Positions 1 through 5,173 of a stretch of DNA of 5,173 nucleotides are shown here, one piece after another. Numbering within the stretch: the stretch's first letter is position 1; the number at the start of each line of letters is the position of its first letter. Source of the stretch: Armatimonadota bacterium (GTDB taxonomy: Bacteria; Armatimonadota; DTGP01; JAHWJO01); the NCBI GenBank assembly GCA_019348365.1, contig JAHWJO010000365.1, positions 1-5,173 of the forward strand, read 5' to 3'. The notes below the pieces were generated by a model. That model made no database searches. It was not told where the DNA came from and saw only the letters and a list, made by a program, of their open reading frames with translations. The translations under genes were made by a program, and so were the position numbers.

Positions 1-346
1 CGCCGAGCACGTCTTCCCAGGAGAGAACCGGGTGCATTCGGAAATGGTCCTGCAGCGCCAGCGCCGATGCGATCTTGTGCTTGCAGATGACTTTGGGTAC
101 ACCCCGTGCGAACGGGCAGTCGCACGTCACGGCGAGGCTGCCGTCTTCCTGTAACTGAAGTCGAACCTGGTACGGCGTGGGCCGGCTGCCCTGCACCGCG
201 TAGAGAGCCTCGGTTTTATCGAGGGATTCGAGCCGGGCGCGCCCCTGATGGAAGTAGCTCCGCCCGCGCTGGGCGGAGAAGGAATCCGCGCTTCGGATGA
301 GGTCCTGTACGGTAACGGTTTCCTGTGAAAGTGTCGTTTGGGCCAT
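1..346 (-). CDS. SWIM zinc-finger protein, N-terminal part (gene continues past the left edge)
   Basis: This open frame on the minus strand starts at ATG 346-344 and runs off the window, giving 115 residues. Upstream in frame there is no other start before a TGA at 385-383. No strong Shine-Dalgarno is visible, so the start rests on frame alone. The key sign is a SWIM zinc finger, CxC-x10-CxH, with Cys75, Cys77, Cys88 and His90 (CDCPFARGVPKVICKH). It is preceded by a typical lead-in with an FxAQRGRSYFHQGRA segment near residues 23-37 and a VQGS...YQVRL strand near 51-65. SWIM fingers bind DNA or protein. In bacteria this arrangement is commonly the N-terminus of large SNF2/Swi2-type helicases or stands in small helicase partners. 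I infer the helicase option from position only; no helicase motif is in the window. It is divergent from the NHL-dockerin gene. Confidence 0.8.
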   Translation of the reverse strand, partial: MAQTTLSQETVTVQDLIRSADSFSAQRGRSYFHQGRARLESLDKTEALYAVQGSRPTPYQVRLQLQEDGSLAVTCDCPFARGVPKVICKHKIASALALQDHFRMHPVLSWEDVLG

Positions 347-572
347 GGATGAGATACGGTCGTACGGAAGGGAGATCGGGAATCAAATAAGAAATAAAAC
401 AGAGTCATGATGACCGTTCCAGAGGGGTCGATTCAAACGTTTGTGATCCAGGACTTCGCTGCCGGGATCTCCGGTTCGGGCTCTATATACAGGAACGCCC
501 ACGCTTTTATTTTTAGCCGTGTGAAAAACATGGCCTGTCCGACATCGGTTTTTGATATCTAAGGTGCCGAAC
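347..572. other. Divergent intergenic spacer between the SWIM and NHL-dockerin genes
   Basis: This 226-bp spacer must carry the promoters for both flanking genes. It has AT-rich patches near 381-400 and 505-525 that contrast with the GC-rich surroundings. An 11-nt dyad, GTCAT-G-ATGAC, lies at 404-414 and could be an operator, though it is short. A TATATA at 484-489 could serve as a -10 element, but I see no matching -35, so no promoter is called. No tRNA cloverleaf or small gene is supported. Confidence 0.5.
561..566 (+). promoter_or_regulatory. Shine-Dalgarno site that sets the start of the NHL-dockerin gene
   Basis: AAGGTG sits six bases before ATG 573. It favours this start over an in-frame TTG at 552, which would place the site inside the coding region and add seven residues in front of an otherwise good signal peptide. 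Confidence 0.6.
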
Positions 573-1124
573 ATGTTCAGAACTTTTATCCTGCTTCTAT
601 TCGCTTGCCTTTCACTCGTAGTCCAAATAGGCCAGGAGAGCCGCGCCGCCTCCGGAACCTGGACGACTCTGCTCGTTCCGCCCTTTGAAGGGAAAGCGAG
701 TCAGCCGACCGGCCTTGCCGTGGATGCGGCAGGGAACCTTTATCTGGCCGAATCCGGCCATCATCGGGTGCAGAAACGAGACCCTCAGGGGAACTGGAGC
801 ACGCTGGCGACCCAGGGGACGAATCTCGGTCAGGTGAGCGGGCCCGTCGGCATCGCGATCGATTCCAAAAATAACTTATACATCGCCGAGAAATCCGCAT
901 CCGGCGCGCGGATTCAGAAGCGGGATGCACTGGGGGAATGGTCGCTCGTCGCCGCGAGCGGGTGGGACGTCGGACAGGCCCGGGACCCACGCGGCCTTAC
1001 CGCCGATGCACGGGACGCACTCTTCACGGCGGAGTGGGTGGACAGGCGGGTGCAGAAACGAACCGCCCAGGGCAACTGGGTCGTGCTTACGTTTTGGGAC
1101 AGGCGATCTATCCTGCCGCCGTAA
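573..1124 (+). CDS. N-terminal fragment: signal peptide and NHL blades 1-3
   Basis: This frame begins with a signal peptide: MFRTF, a hydrophobic core through residue 17, and a likely signal peptidase I site around residues 24-28 (SRAAS). A Cys at residue 12 follows LFA but is too close to the start for a convincing lipobox. Blade-opening Trp residues are at 30, 75, 123 and 169. The NHL hallmark (G-[LI]-A-[VI]-D-x(3)-N-L-Y-[LI]-A-E) is clear in blades 1 and 2 at about residues 47-60 and 93-106. It is degenerate in blade 3 (GLTADARDALFTAE). Each blade ends in R-[VI]-Q-K-R. NHL propellers usually bind proteins, RNA or carbohydrates outside or inside the cell; the ligand here is unknown. After residue 173 the frame reads out of phase and stops at TAA 1122-1124. 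Confidence 0.8.
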   Translation: MFRTFILLLFACLSLVVQIGQESRAASGTWTTLLVPPFEGKASQPTGLAVDAAGNLYLAESGHHRVQKRDPQGNWSTLATQGTNLGQVSGPVGIAIDSKNNLYIAEKSASGARIQKRDALGEWSLVAASGWDVGQARDPRGLTADARDALFTAEWVDRRVQKRTAQGNWVVLTFWDRRSILPP

Positions 1125-1726
1125 CGGTGGACGCTTCGGGCAACCTGTACGTGCTGGAGAACTTTCCCGCCAGCCGCATCCAGATGCGGGACCCGGACGG
1201 GGTCTGGACCGTCATCGCGGGTGAAGGGGCGAAACCGGGCGAGGTGAAGACTCCTTACGGTATCGCCGTGGATTCCGGCGGCAACCTGTACGTCGCGGAG
1301 GGGACCTTCGCAAATGAGGGGAACAACCGGATACAGAAGCGGGATGCGAAGGGGAACTGGACGGTCCTGGCGACCGCCGGACGAAACGCCGGGCAGGTGT
1401 GGGACCCGCATGGCCTCGCGGTCGATGCCGCCGGAAAGCTCTATGTGGCGGGTACGGGCAACGCCGTCGTCCAGGTCTACACCTCTTCCATAGATCCGAT
1501 CCTTTACGGGGATGTGGACGGGGACGGTGCGCTCAGCATCACCGATGCCACCGCGTGCCTCCGGCTGGTCGTCGATCCGTCAAAAGCCATGCCGGAGGCG
1601 GTGAAACGGGCCGATGTCTCCCCGAAGAACGGCGATGGCACGTTCGGAAACGGGGTGGTGGAGGTCGGTGATGCCGTCCGAATCCTGCGCCGCCTGGTGA
1701 ATCTGGATCTTGACCCGTGGCCGTAG
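1094..1726 (+). CDS. C-terminal fragment: NHL blades 4-6 and dockerin-like domain
   Basis: The continuing frame resumes the propeller with LGQAIYPAAVTVDASGNLYV and carries three NHL hallmarks (blades 4, 5 and 6), with Trp openers encoded at 1205-1207 and 1358-1360. From about 1508 it holds a dockerin-type domain. The first calcium loop is GDVDGDGALSITD, with Asp at loop positions 1, 3, 5 and 12, followed by the helix ATACLRLVV. The second half starts ADVSP and ends VEVGDAVRILRRLV, with an expanded Gly/Asn-rich loop between. Dockerins bind cohesins in cellulosomes, but outside those organisms single dockerins are often found on secreted proteins with no known cohesin. The 5' end given is where homology resumes (TTG 1094); no Shine-Dalgarno supports independent translation there. 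An ATG further upstream at 938 opens the same frame but covers out-of-phase sequence. Confidence 0.75.
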   Translation: MGQAIYPAAVTVDASGNLYVLENFPASRIQMRDPDGVWTVIAGEGAKPGEVKTPYGIAVDSGGNLYVAEGTFANEGNNRIQKRDAKGNWTVLATAGRNAGQVWDPHGLAVDAAGKLYVAGTGNAVVQVYTSSIDPILYGDVDGDGALSITDATACLRLVVDPSKAMPEAVKRADVSPKNGDGTFGNGVVEVGDAVRILRRLVNLDLDPWP

Positions 1727-1781
1727 CGACATTTGGCATCCCCCGGGACTCTCCCCTCAGCTTGGGCCTCTTCCGCTAAAT
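1727..1781. other. Convergent intergenic gap without a clear terminator
   Basis: The 55 bp between the two convergent stops hold only a weak 4-bp hairpin (GGGA-CTC-TCCC) without a T-run. Neither gene has a recognisable intrinsic terminator here, so transcripts may overlap or end by Rho. Confidence 0.4.
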
Positions 1782-2237
1782 CTAGCCGGGCGAGGGGTTC
1801 TGGTACCCCGCCGAACCTCCGGCAAATCCTTCGGGCGTGGCGAAGCGGTCCCATTCCGCGTAGCTGGCTCCCGGCGTGTCCAGCAGGGCGATGAAGCAGA
1901 ACGTCAGCACCCTGCAGCCCTCCTCCATGTGACCTCCCAACGCATGTTCCGTGTTGGAGAGGGTGAGATGGGCATGGACCCGTCCATCCAGGATTAGGCC
2001 GTTGACGTTCAGGATATCGTAGGGGCCCTCTTCGCCCCAGAAGACGTCGCCGGGCGGCAGGTTCGTCGTCTTCACCACATGCACGTGGTAGCGGCTCAAC
2101 GACCCGATCCCGCTCAGGATCACCCCATTGCGGATGCCGCTCTCCTCCACCGCCTGCCGAAGCGCGATCAGCACGTCTTCATGCGACTCCAGGCGCACCA
2201 TCACGATCCGCCCGCCTTCCACCGGTTGTATCCGCAT
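1782..2237 (-). CDS. PPC domain-containing (DUF296) protein
   Basis: This gene encodes 151 residues, the usual size for a single-domain prokaryotic PPC protein. The start ATG 2237-2235 follows a strong AGGGAGG (2248-2242) with a four-base gap. Family marks are the glycine-rich GVILSGIGSLS at residues 38-48, the GRVHAH segment with His88 and His90, and the GGH at 101-103 followed by a LTFCFIALL strand. In the family, such histidines group at a metal site of a trimer. In plants the PPC domain is part of AT-hook DNA-binding proteins; in bacteria and archaea the role is unsettled, and DNA binding is only an extrapolation. The C-terminal tail after residue 125, rich in Gly, Ala and Pro, is probably unstructured. 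The gene is convergent with the NHL-dockerin gene and divergent from the nucleotidyltransferase gene. A hairpin lies 39 bp upstream of the start. Confidence 0.9.
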   Translation of the reverse strand: MRIQPVEGGRIVMVRLESHEDVLIALRQAVEESGIRNGVILSGIGSLSRYHVHVVKTTNLPPGDVFWGEEGPYDILNVNGLILDGRVHAHLTLSNTEHALGGHMEEGCRVLTFCFIALLDTPGASYAEWDRFATPEGFAGGSAGYQNPSPG

Positions 2238-2550
2238 TTTTCCTCCCTGAATTCAAAAAAAGTAATCCTTCGATTCGCCAGGGACAGAGGGTTGTCCCTG
2301 GCGTTCTGTTATCCTGTGAGTCCTGGTCCGGCGCGTGACCGGAATCGTTCCTCACCCTCCCCCGGAACGCGTCCGACGCGCGCCGGATCGGAGCCCTGAA
2401 GAACCGAGTATGAACCCGTAACATGGCGGAGTATGCCGCTTTGGATCTTCAGAAATCGAACATATTTTCCGATCTACCCGTTAGAACGTATGAGAACGAC
2501 TCTCGCCCGTAACCGGGGATCGACTTGCGAAGGTATGAAGGAGGCGCTCG
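2238..2550. other. Divergent intergenic spacer between the PPC and nucleotidyltransferase genes
   Basis: These 313 bp contain both Shine-Dalgarno sites, an A7 run (2255-2261) and a perfect hairpin (2276-2303). A possible but weak promoter toward the nucleotidyltransferase gene is TTTCCG (2466-2471), 17 bp, TATGAG (2489-2494). It matches the sigma-70 consensus poorly. A plus-strand frame from 2433 overlaps the nucleotidyltransferase start, has no family features and no Shine-Dalgarno, and is not called. Confidence 0.45.
2276..2303. repeat. Perfect 11-bp inverted repeat (hairpin) upstream of the PPC gene
   Basis: CGCCAGGGACA (2276-2286) and TGTCCCTGGCG (2293-2303) are exact reverse complements around a 6-nt loop, GAGGGT. 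On the minus strand it would lie 39 bases before the PPC start, and a T7 run follows 14 bases after the stem, too far for a standard intrinsic terminator. On the plus strand the downstream sequence is only mildly T-rich. Possible roles are a leader structure or attenuator of the PPC mRNA, a dyad operator for the divergent promoters, or a copy of a dispersed repeat. Confidence 0.8.
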
Positions 2551-3531
2551 ATGCAGACGCTGGATCGGTCAGACATGCAGGAGAAGCCGGAGAATCCGGG
2601 GGAGGACACCCTCTCCCAACGCTTCAGGGATGCGCTCGATGCGGTGATCGAGAAGGTGAAGGAAGACCGGCTCATCCTCGCCGCGTTCCTCTGCGGCAGC
2701 CTCTCCTACGATGAGGTGTGGGCCAAATCCGACATCGACCTGATGCTCGTCGGCACGGAGGAGTTCAAGACCTCCAAAGACTACTGCCTCACCGAGGAGG
2801 GCGTGAACATCCACGTCATGATCTATCCCCGCAGCAAGTTCAAGTCCGCCCTCGAAGGGTCGCTGCAAAGCTCATTCTTTCATTCGTTCTTTTCGCGCAG
2901 CACCCTCCTCTTCACGAAGGACGAGACCCTCAAGGAGTATTACGAGAACGTCCACCGGATGGGGGGGCGGGACCGGGAGATCCAATTGCTCCGCGCCGGA
3001 ACGTCGGTCCTGCCGACGCTGGCGAAAGCCGAGAAGTGGCTGCACGTCAAAAACGATCCCGCCTACAGCCTGAAATGGCTGATGTACACCGTGGACAGCC
3101 TCGCCACCGTCGAGGTCGTCCTGAACGGGGAGGTGACGGGCCGGGAGGTCGTGCAGCAGGCGATCAAGTACAACCCGGACTTCTTCCACGCCATCTACAC
3201 CGATCTCATACATGGCCCCGTCAACGCCGAGACCGTCGGGGCGGCCATCGACCGGATCAACGCGTACCTGGACGAGAAGGTCTTCATCTTCGATCCTATC
3301 CTGACTTACCTGAACGATGCGGGAGGAATCCGCTCCACCACAGACATGGATGCCTATTTTAAGAAGCACGCCCAGACCGGCTGCCTCTCCTTCGCGTACG
3401 AGTGGCTGGCGGACAAGGGGATCATTGAAAAGGTCTCCACCCCACTCCACCTGCACGAGAAGAGCCGGGTGACGGTGAACGAAGCAGCCTACTACTACGA
3501 CGGCGGTGACTTTGACGGAGGCAAACTCTGA
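2551..3531 (+). CDS. Nucleotidyltransferase-domain protein, translationally coupled to uvrA
   Basis: This gene encodes 326 residues. ATG 2551 follows a strong AAGGAGG (2538-2544) at six bases; the next Met (residue 9) has no such site. The N-terminal part has the DNA polymerase beta-type NTase core: CGS at 48-50, then SDIDLMLV at 60-67 with Asp61 and Asp63 as the metal-binding pair. The strand where a third carboxylate usually sits reads VNIHVMIY (85-92), so Asn86 or His88 stands in its place. The rest, from about residue 125, looks mainly helical, as in minimal and aminoglycoside-type NTases, and ends in a charged, Tyr- and Gly-rich tail. Members transfer an NMP to small molecules, RNA or proteins; the substrate cannot be read from sequence. 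Its stop overlaps the uvrA start, which suggests a shared mRNA and a functional link to DNA damage or to antibiotic or toxin exposure; that link is inference. Confidence 0.85.
   Translation: MQTLDRSDMQEKPENPGEDTLSQRFRDALDAVIEKVKEDRLILAAFLCGSLSYDEVWAKSDIDLMLVGTEEFKTSKDYCLTEEGVNIHVMIYPRSKFKSALEGSLQSSFFHSFFSRSTLLFTKDETLKEYYENVHRMGGRDREIQLLRAGTSVLPTLAKAEKWLHVKNDPAYSLKWLMYTVDSLATVEVVLNGEVTGREVVQQAIKYNPDFFHAIYTDLIHGPVNAETVGAAIDRINAYLDEKVFIFDPILTYLNDAGGIRSTTDMDAYFKKHAQTGCLSFAYEWLADKGIIEKVSTPLHLHEKSRVTVNEAAYYYDGGDFDGGKL
3517..3521 (+). promoter_or_regulatory. uvrA Shine-Dalgarno inside the end of the nucleotidyltransferase gene
   Basis: GGAGG lies nine bases before ATG 3531 and is part of the last codons of the upstream gene. 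Together with the TGATG stop/start overlap at 3529-3533 it fixes the uvrA start and implies coupled or re-initiated translation. Confidence 0.75.
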
Positions 3532-5173
3532 TGAGAGACACGATCCTGGTGCAGGGCGCGAAAGAGAACAACCTGAAGAACATCACCGTAGAGATCCCCC
3601 GCGACCGGCTGATCGTGGTGACGGGACTCTCCGGGTCGGGGAAGTCGTCGCTGGCGTTCGATACGATTTACGCGGAGGGGCAGCGCCGGTACATGGAATC
3701 GCTCTCCACCTACGCGAAACGGCACGTCGAGCAGTTGAAGAAACCGGCGGTGGACTTCGTGTACGGGCTCTCGCCGGTCATCTCCATCGAGCAGAAGACG
3801 GTCTCGAAAAACCCGCGCTCGACGGTCGGGACGATGACCGACATCTTCGATTACCTGCGGCTGTTGTACTGTACGAGCGGGACGCCGCACTGTCAGTTCT
3901 GCGGCACGGAGGTCCCGAAGAAGACGGCCTACCAGATGGCGGAGAAAGTGCTGAGTCTGCCTGCCGGAACGGTGGTGGAATTGTGCGCGCCGATCTTCAA
4001 GATTTACGGGGAGGACTACGCCTATCTCTTCGGGGAGATCCGGAGCAAGGGCCACCGGAAGGTGCGGATCAACGGCGACGTGCAGGACATCAGCGAAGAG
4101 ATCGAGCTGGACGAAGACGCCGAGTACGAATTGGAAGCTATCATCGACAAGTTCGTCGTCCACAAGGAGATCGATAAGCAGCTCATCGCGTCGATCACGC
4201 ACGGGGTGAAGATCGGGGAGGGGTTCCTCCGATTCCGCATCCTGAACGCGGACGAGATGAAGGTAGACGTGCGAAAGCTCTACGCGGAGTTCGGCTGCCC
4301 GGAGCACCACGTCACCATGGGCGAGCTGCTGCCCTACTACTTCTCGTTCAACGATCCGGACTCGGCGTGCGTTACCTGCTCGGGACTTGGGACGTACCTC
4401 CAGGTGCATCCGGGCCTTTTAGTGCCGGACCCCTCGCGGAGCATCCTGGGCGGGGCGTTCGTCAAAGAGGCGTTCAACTACGACAAGAACACCTGGTGGG
4501 GCCGGATGATGTACAGCCTCTCGGTGCATTACAATTTTAGCTTGGACGTTCCGTTCAAGGACTTGCCGAAAGAGGTCGTGGACGTGATCTTCTACGGCAC
4601 GAAGGGCGAGAAGTTCGAGATGCTCATGCCGGAAGGAGCGACCAAGGGCGACCGGCACATCGGGCGGGAGTTCCGGTTCAACGGCATCATCAACGACATC
4701 GAGCGGCGCTACCGGCACTACCGGCGGCAGGGGATGGCGCACTCCGGCATGGAAGACTACCTCCGCAAGGTGATGGTGGAGCACACCTGCCCGGACTGCA
4801 AGGGACGCAAGCTAAAGCCTCAGCGCCTGACAGTGAAGCTGAACGGCAGGAACATCATGGAGCTGGGGGATGCGAACCTCTCGGAGTTCAAGGATTTCCT
4901 TTCGGATCTGCCGCCGTCGATCTTCACGAACAACCAGGGGCAGGCGGGCGAACAGGTGCTCAAGGAAGTCCTCTCGCGGGTGGAGCTGCTGGTGGGGATC
5001 GGGCTGGATTACCTGAACCTGAACCGGCGAGCCGCGACGCTCTCCGGCGGCGAGGCGCAGCGCATCCGGCTCTCCACGCAGATCAGCTCCGGCCTGATGG
5101 GGATGCTCTACGTACTGGACGAGCCGAGCATCGGGCTGCACCCGAAGGACAACGTGAAGCTGATCGACACGAT
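3531..5173 (+). CDS. uvrA: Excinuclease ABC subunit UvrA, N-terminal 547 residues (gene continues past the right edge)
   Basis: UvrA is the dimeric ATPase that finds bulky DNA lesions and loads UvrB in nucleotide excision repair. Visible in order are: the opening ILVQGAKENNLKNITVEIPR; Walker A GLSGSGKS at 32-39; the GQRRYMESLSTYAKR and GLSPVISIEQKTVSKNPRSTVGT blocks; a UvrB-binding region of about 130 residues; a first zinc module with Cys256-x2-His259 and Cys280-x2-Cys283; the insertion domain; CPDC at 420-423; ABC signature LSGGEAQR at 504-511; and Walker B MLYVLDEP at 525-532. Having the UvrB-binding region argues for a repair UvrA rather than the shorter UvrA2 or drug-resistance paralogues that lack it. 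His replaces the second zinc Cys (CPEH), a substitution I recall from other UvrA proteins. The second ATPase half and the C-terminal zinc finger lie beyond the window. It follows the nucleotidyltransferase gene with a 1-nt overlap. Confidence 0.96.
   Translation, partial: MRDTILVQGAKENNLKNITVEIPRDRLIVVTGLSGSGKSSLAFDTIYAEGQRRYMESLSTYAKRHVEQLKKPAVDFVYGLSPVISIEQKTVSKNPRSTVGTMTDIFDYLRLLYCTSGTPHCQFCGTEVPKKTAYQMAEKVLSLPAGTVVELCAPIFKIYGEDYAYLFGEIRSKGHRKVRINGDVQDISEEIELDEDAEYELEAIIDKFVVHKEIDKQLIASITHGVKIGEGFLRFRILNADEMKVDVRKLYAEFGCPEHHVTMGELLPYYFSFNDPDSACVTCSGLGTYLQVHPGLLVPDPSRSILGGAFVKEAFNYDKNTWWGRMMYSLSVHYNFSLDVPFKDLPKEVVDVIFYGTKGEKFEMLMPEGATKGDRHIGREFRFNGIINDIERRYRHYRRQGMAHSGMEDYLRKVMVEHTCPDCKGRKLKPQRLTVKLNGRNIMELGDANLSEFKDFLSDLPPSIFTNNQGQAGEQVLKEVLSRVELLVGIGLDYLNLNRRAATLSGGEAQRIRLSTQISSGLMGMLYVLDEPSIGLHPKDNVKLIDT

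Larger units (their letters stand above)
573..1726 (+). pseudogene. Secreted NHL-propeller protein with C-terminal dockerin, frameshifted in blade 4
   Basis: Two adjacent reading frames together encode one recognisable protein: signal peptide, six NHL-type blade motifs, dockerin. The frame breaks near 1089-1097. In blades 2, 3, 5 and 6 exactly ten residues separate the blade-opening Trp from the Gly-Gln/Glu pair. At the break only 17 nt separate TGG (1077-1079) from GGACAG (1097-1102), where 30 are expected. A 13-nt deletion therefore accounts for both the spacing and the frame change. Adding 13 nt back makes the Trp-to-Trp interval 47 residues, in line with the others (45, 48, 46 and 51). 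Restored, the protein would have about 385 residues. The gene may be truly broken or may carry an assembly error. No slippery heptamer of the X-XXY-YYZ type is present, so programmed frameshifting is unlikely. The 3' end is convergent with the PPC gene. Confidence 0.8.

Noticed and set aside
383..574. Small minus-strand open frame in the divergent spacer, and a GGTTCGGG-like T-loop resemblance near 472-479
   Set aside because: The 63-residue product has no family features or Shine-Dalgarno, and no complementary acceptor or T-stem can be folded around the motif, so neither a gene nor a tRNA is supported.
1090..1100. Programmed ribosomal frameshift at GTTTTGGGA
   Set aside because: In the zero frame the bases read G-TTT-TGG, which is not an X-XXY-YYZ heptamer. 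The missing 13 nt relative to other blades explains the break better.
1794..1811. GGGGT...ACCCC hairpin near the end of the PPC gene as terminator for the NHL gene
   Set aside because: The stem has only five base pairs and no T-run follows; it lies inside the PPC coding region.
2718..3362. Plus-strand open frame of 214 codons inside the nucleotidyltransferase gene
   Set aside because: It is an Arg/Pro-rich out-of-phase reading without a Shine-Dalgarno; the frame from 2551 carries the NTase motifs.
2872..3456. Minus-strand open frame of 194 codons opposite the nucleotidyltransferase gene
   Set aside because: It is antisense shadow sequence with no recognisable domain or ribosome site.
3495..4409. 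Long minus-strand open frame antisense to uvrA
   Set aside because: It is Arg/Leu/Val/His-rich low-complexity translation typical of the antisense of a GC-rich gene, with no motif. The plus strand encodes unmistakable UvrA.
1..5173. CRISPR array, insertion sequence or transposon ends
   Set aside because: No regularly spaced direct repeats, transposase-like frame or terminal inverted repeats are visible.

Overview
The window is GC-rich bacterial DNA with short intergenic gaps and good Shine-Dalgarno sites. It holds five loci in the order SWIM-protein (-, cut by the left edge), NHL-propeller/dockerin protein (+, reading frame broken), PPC/DUF296 protein (-), nucleotidyltransferase (+), uvrA (+, cut by the right edge). 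The organism cannot be fixed from this. A secreted NHL-repeat protein ending in a dockerin-like calcium-binding domain with an expanded second loop, next to a SWIM protein and a PPC protein, recalls environmental lineages such as Armatimonadota; this is a low-confidence guess.

Left part (1-1726): two divergent genes share a 226-bp spacer. The leftward gene encodes the N-terminus of a SWIM zinc-finger protein, as found at the front of bacterial SNF2-type helicases. The rightward gene encodes a signal peptide, six NHL-type blade motifs and a C-terminal dockerin. It is split by a frameshift in blade 4. The spacing of the other blades indicates that 13 nt are missing there.

Middle (1727-2550): a PPC-domain (DUF296) gene lies convergent to the NHL gene, with only 55 bp between them and no recognisable terminator. 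Its 313-bp upstream spacer, shared with the divergent nucleotidyltransferase gene, contains a perfect 11-bp inverted repeat with a 6-nt loop.

Right part (2551-5173): a 326-residue nucleotidyltransferase-fold protein is followed by uvrA with stop and start overlapping as TGATG, and the uvrA Shine-Dalgarno lies inside the upstream gene. This suggests translational coupling of a minimal-NTase-like enzyme to the DNA damage sensor of nucleotide excision repair. The UvrA part covers ATP-binding domain I, the UvrB-binding region, the insertion domain and the first signature and Walker B motifs. The second ATPase half lies outside the window.

Nothing here proves a new system. The two items most worth following are the NTase-uvrA pair, where the NTase seems to lack the usual third acidic residue, and the leader hairpin upstream of the PPC gene.
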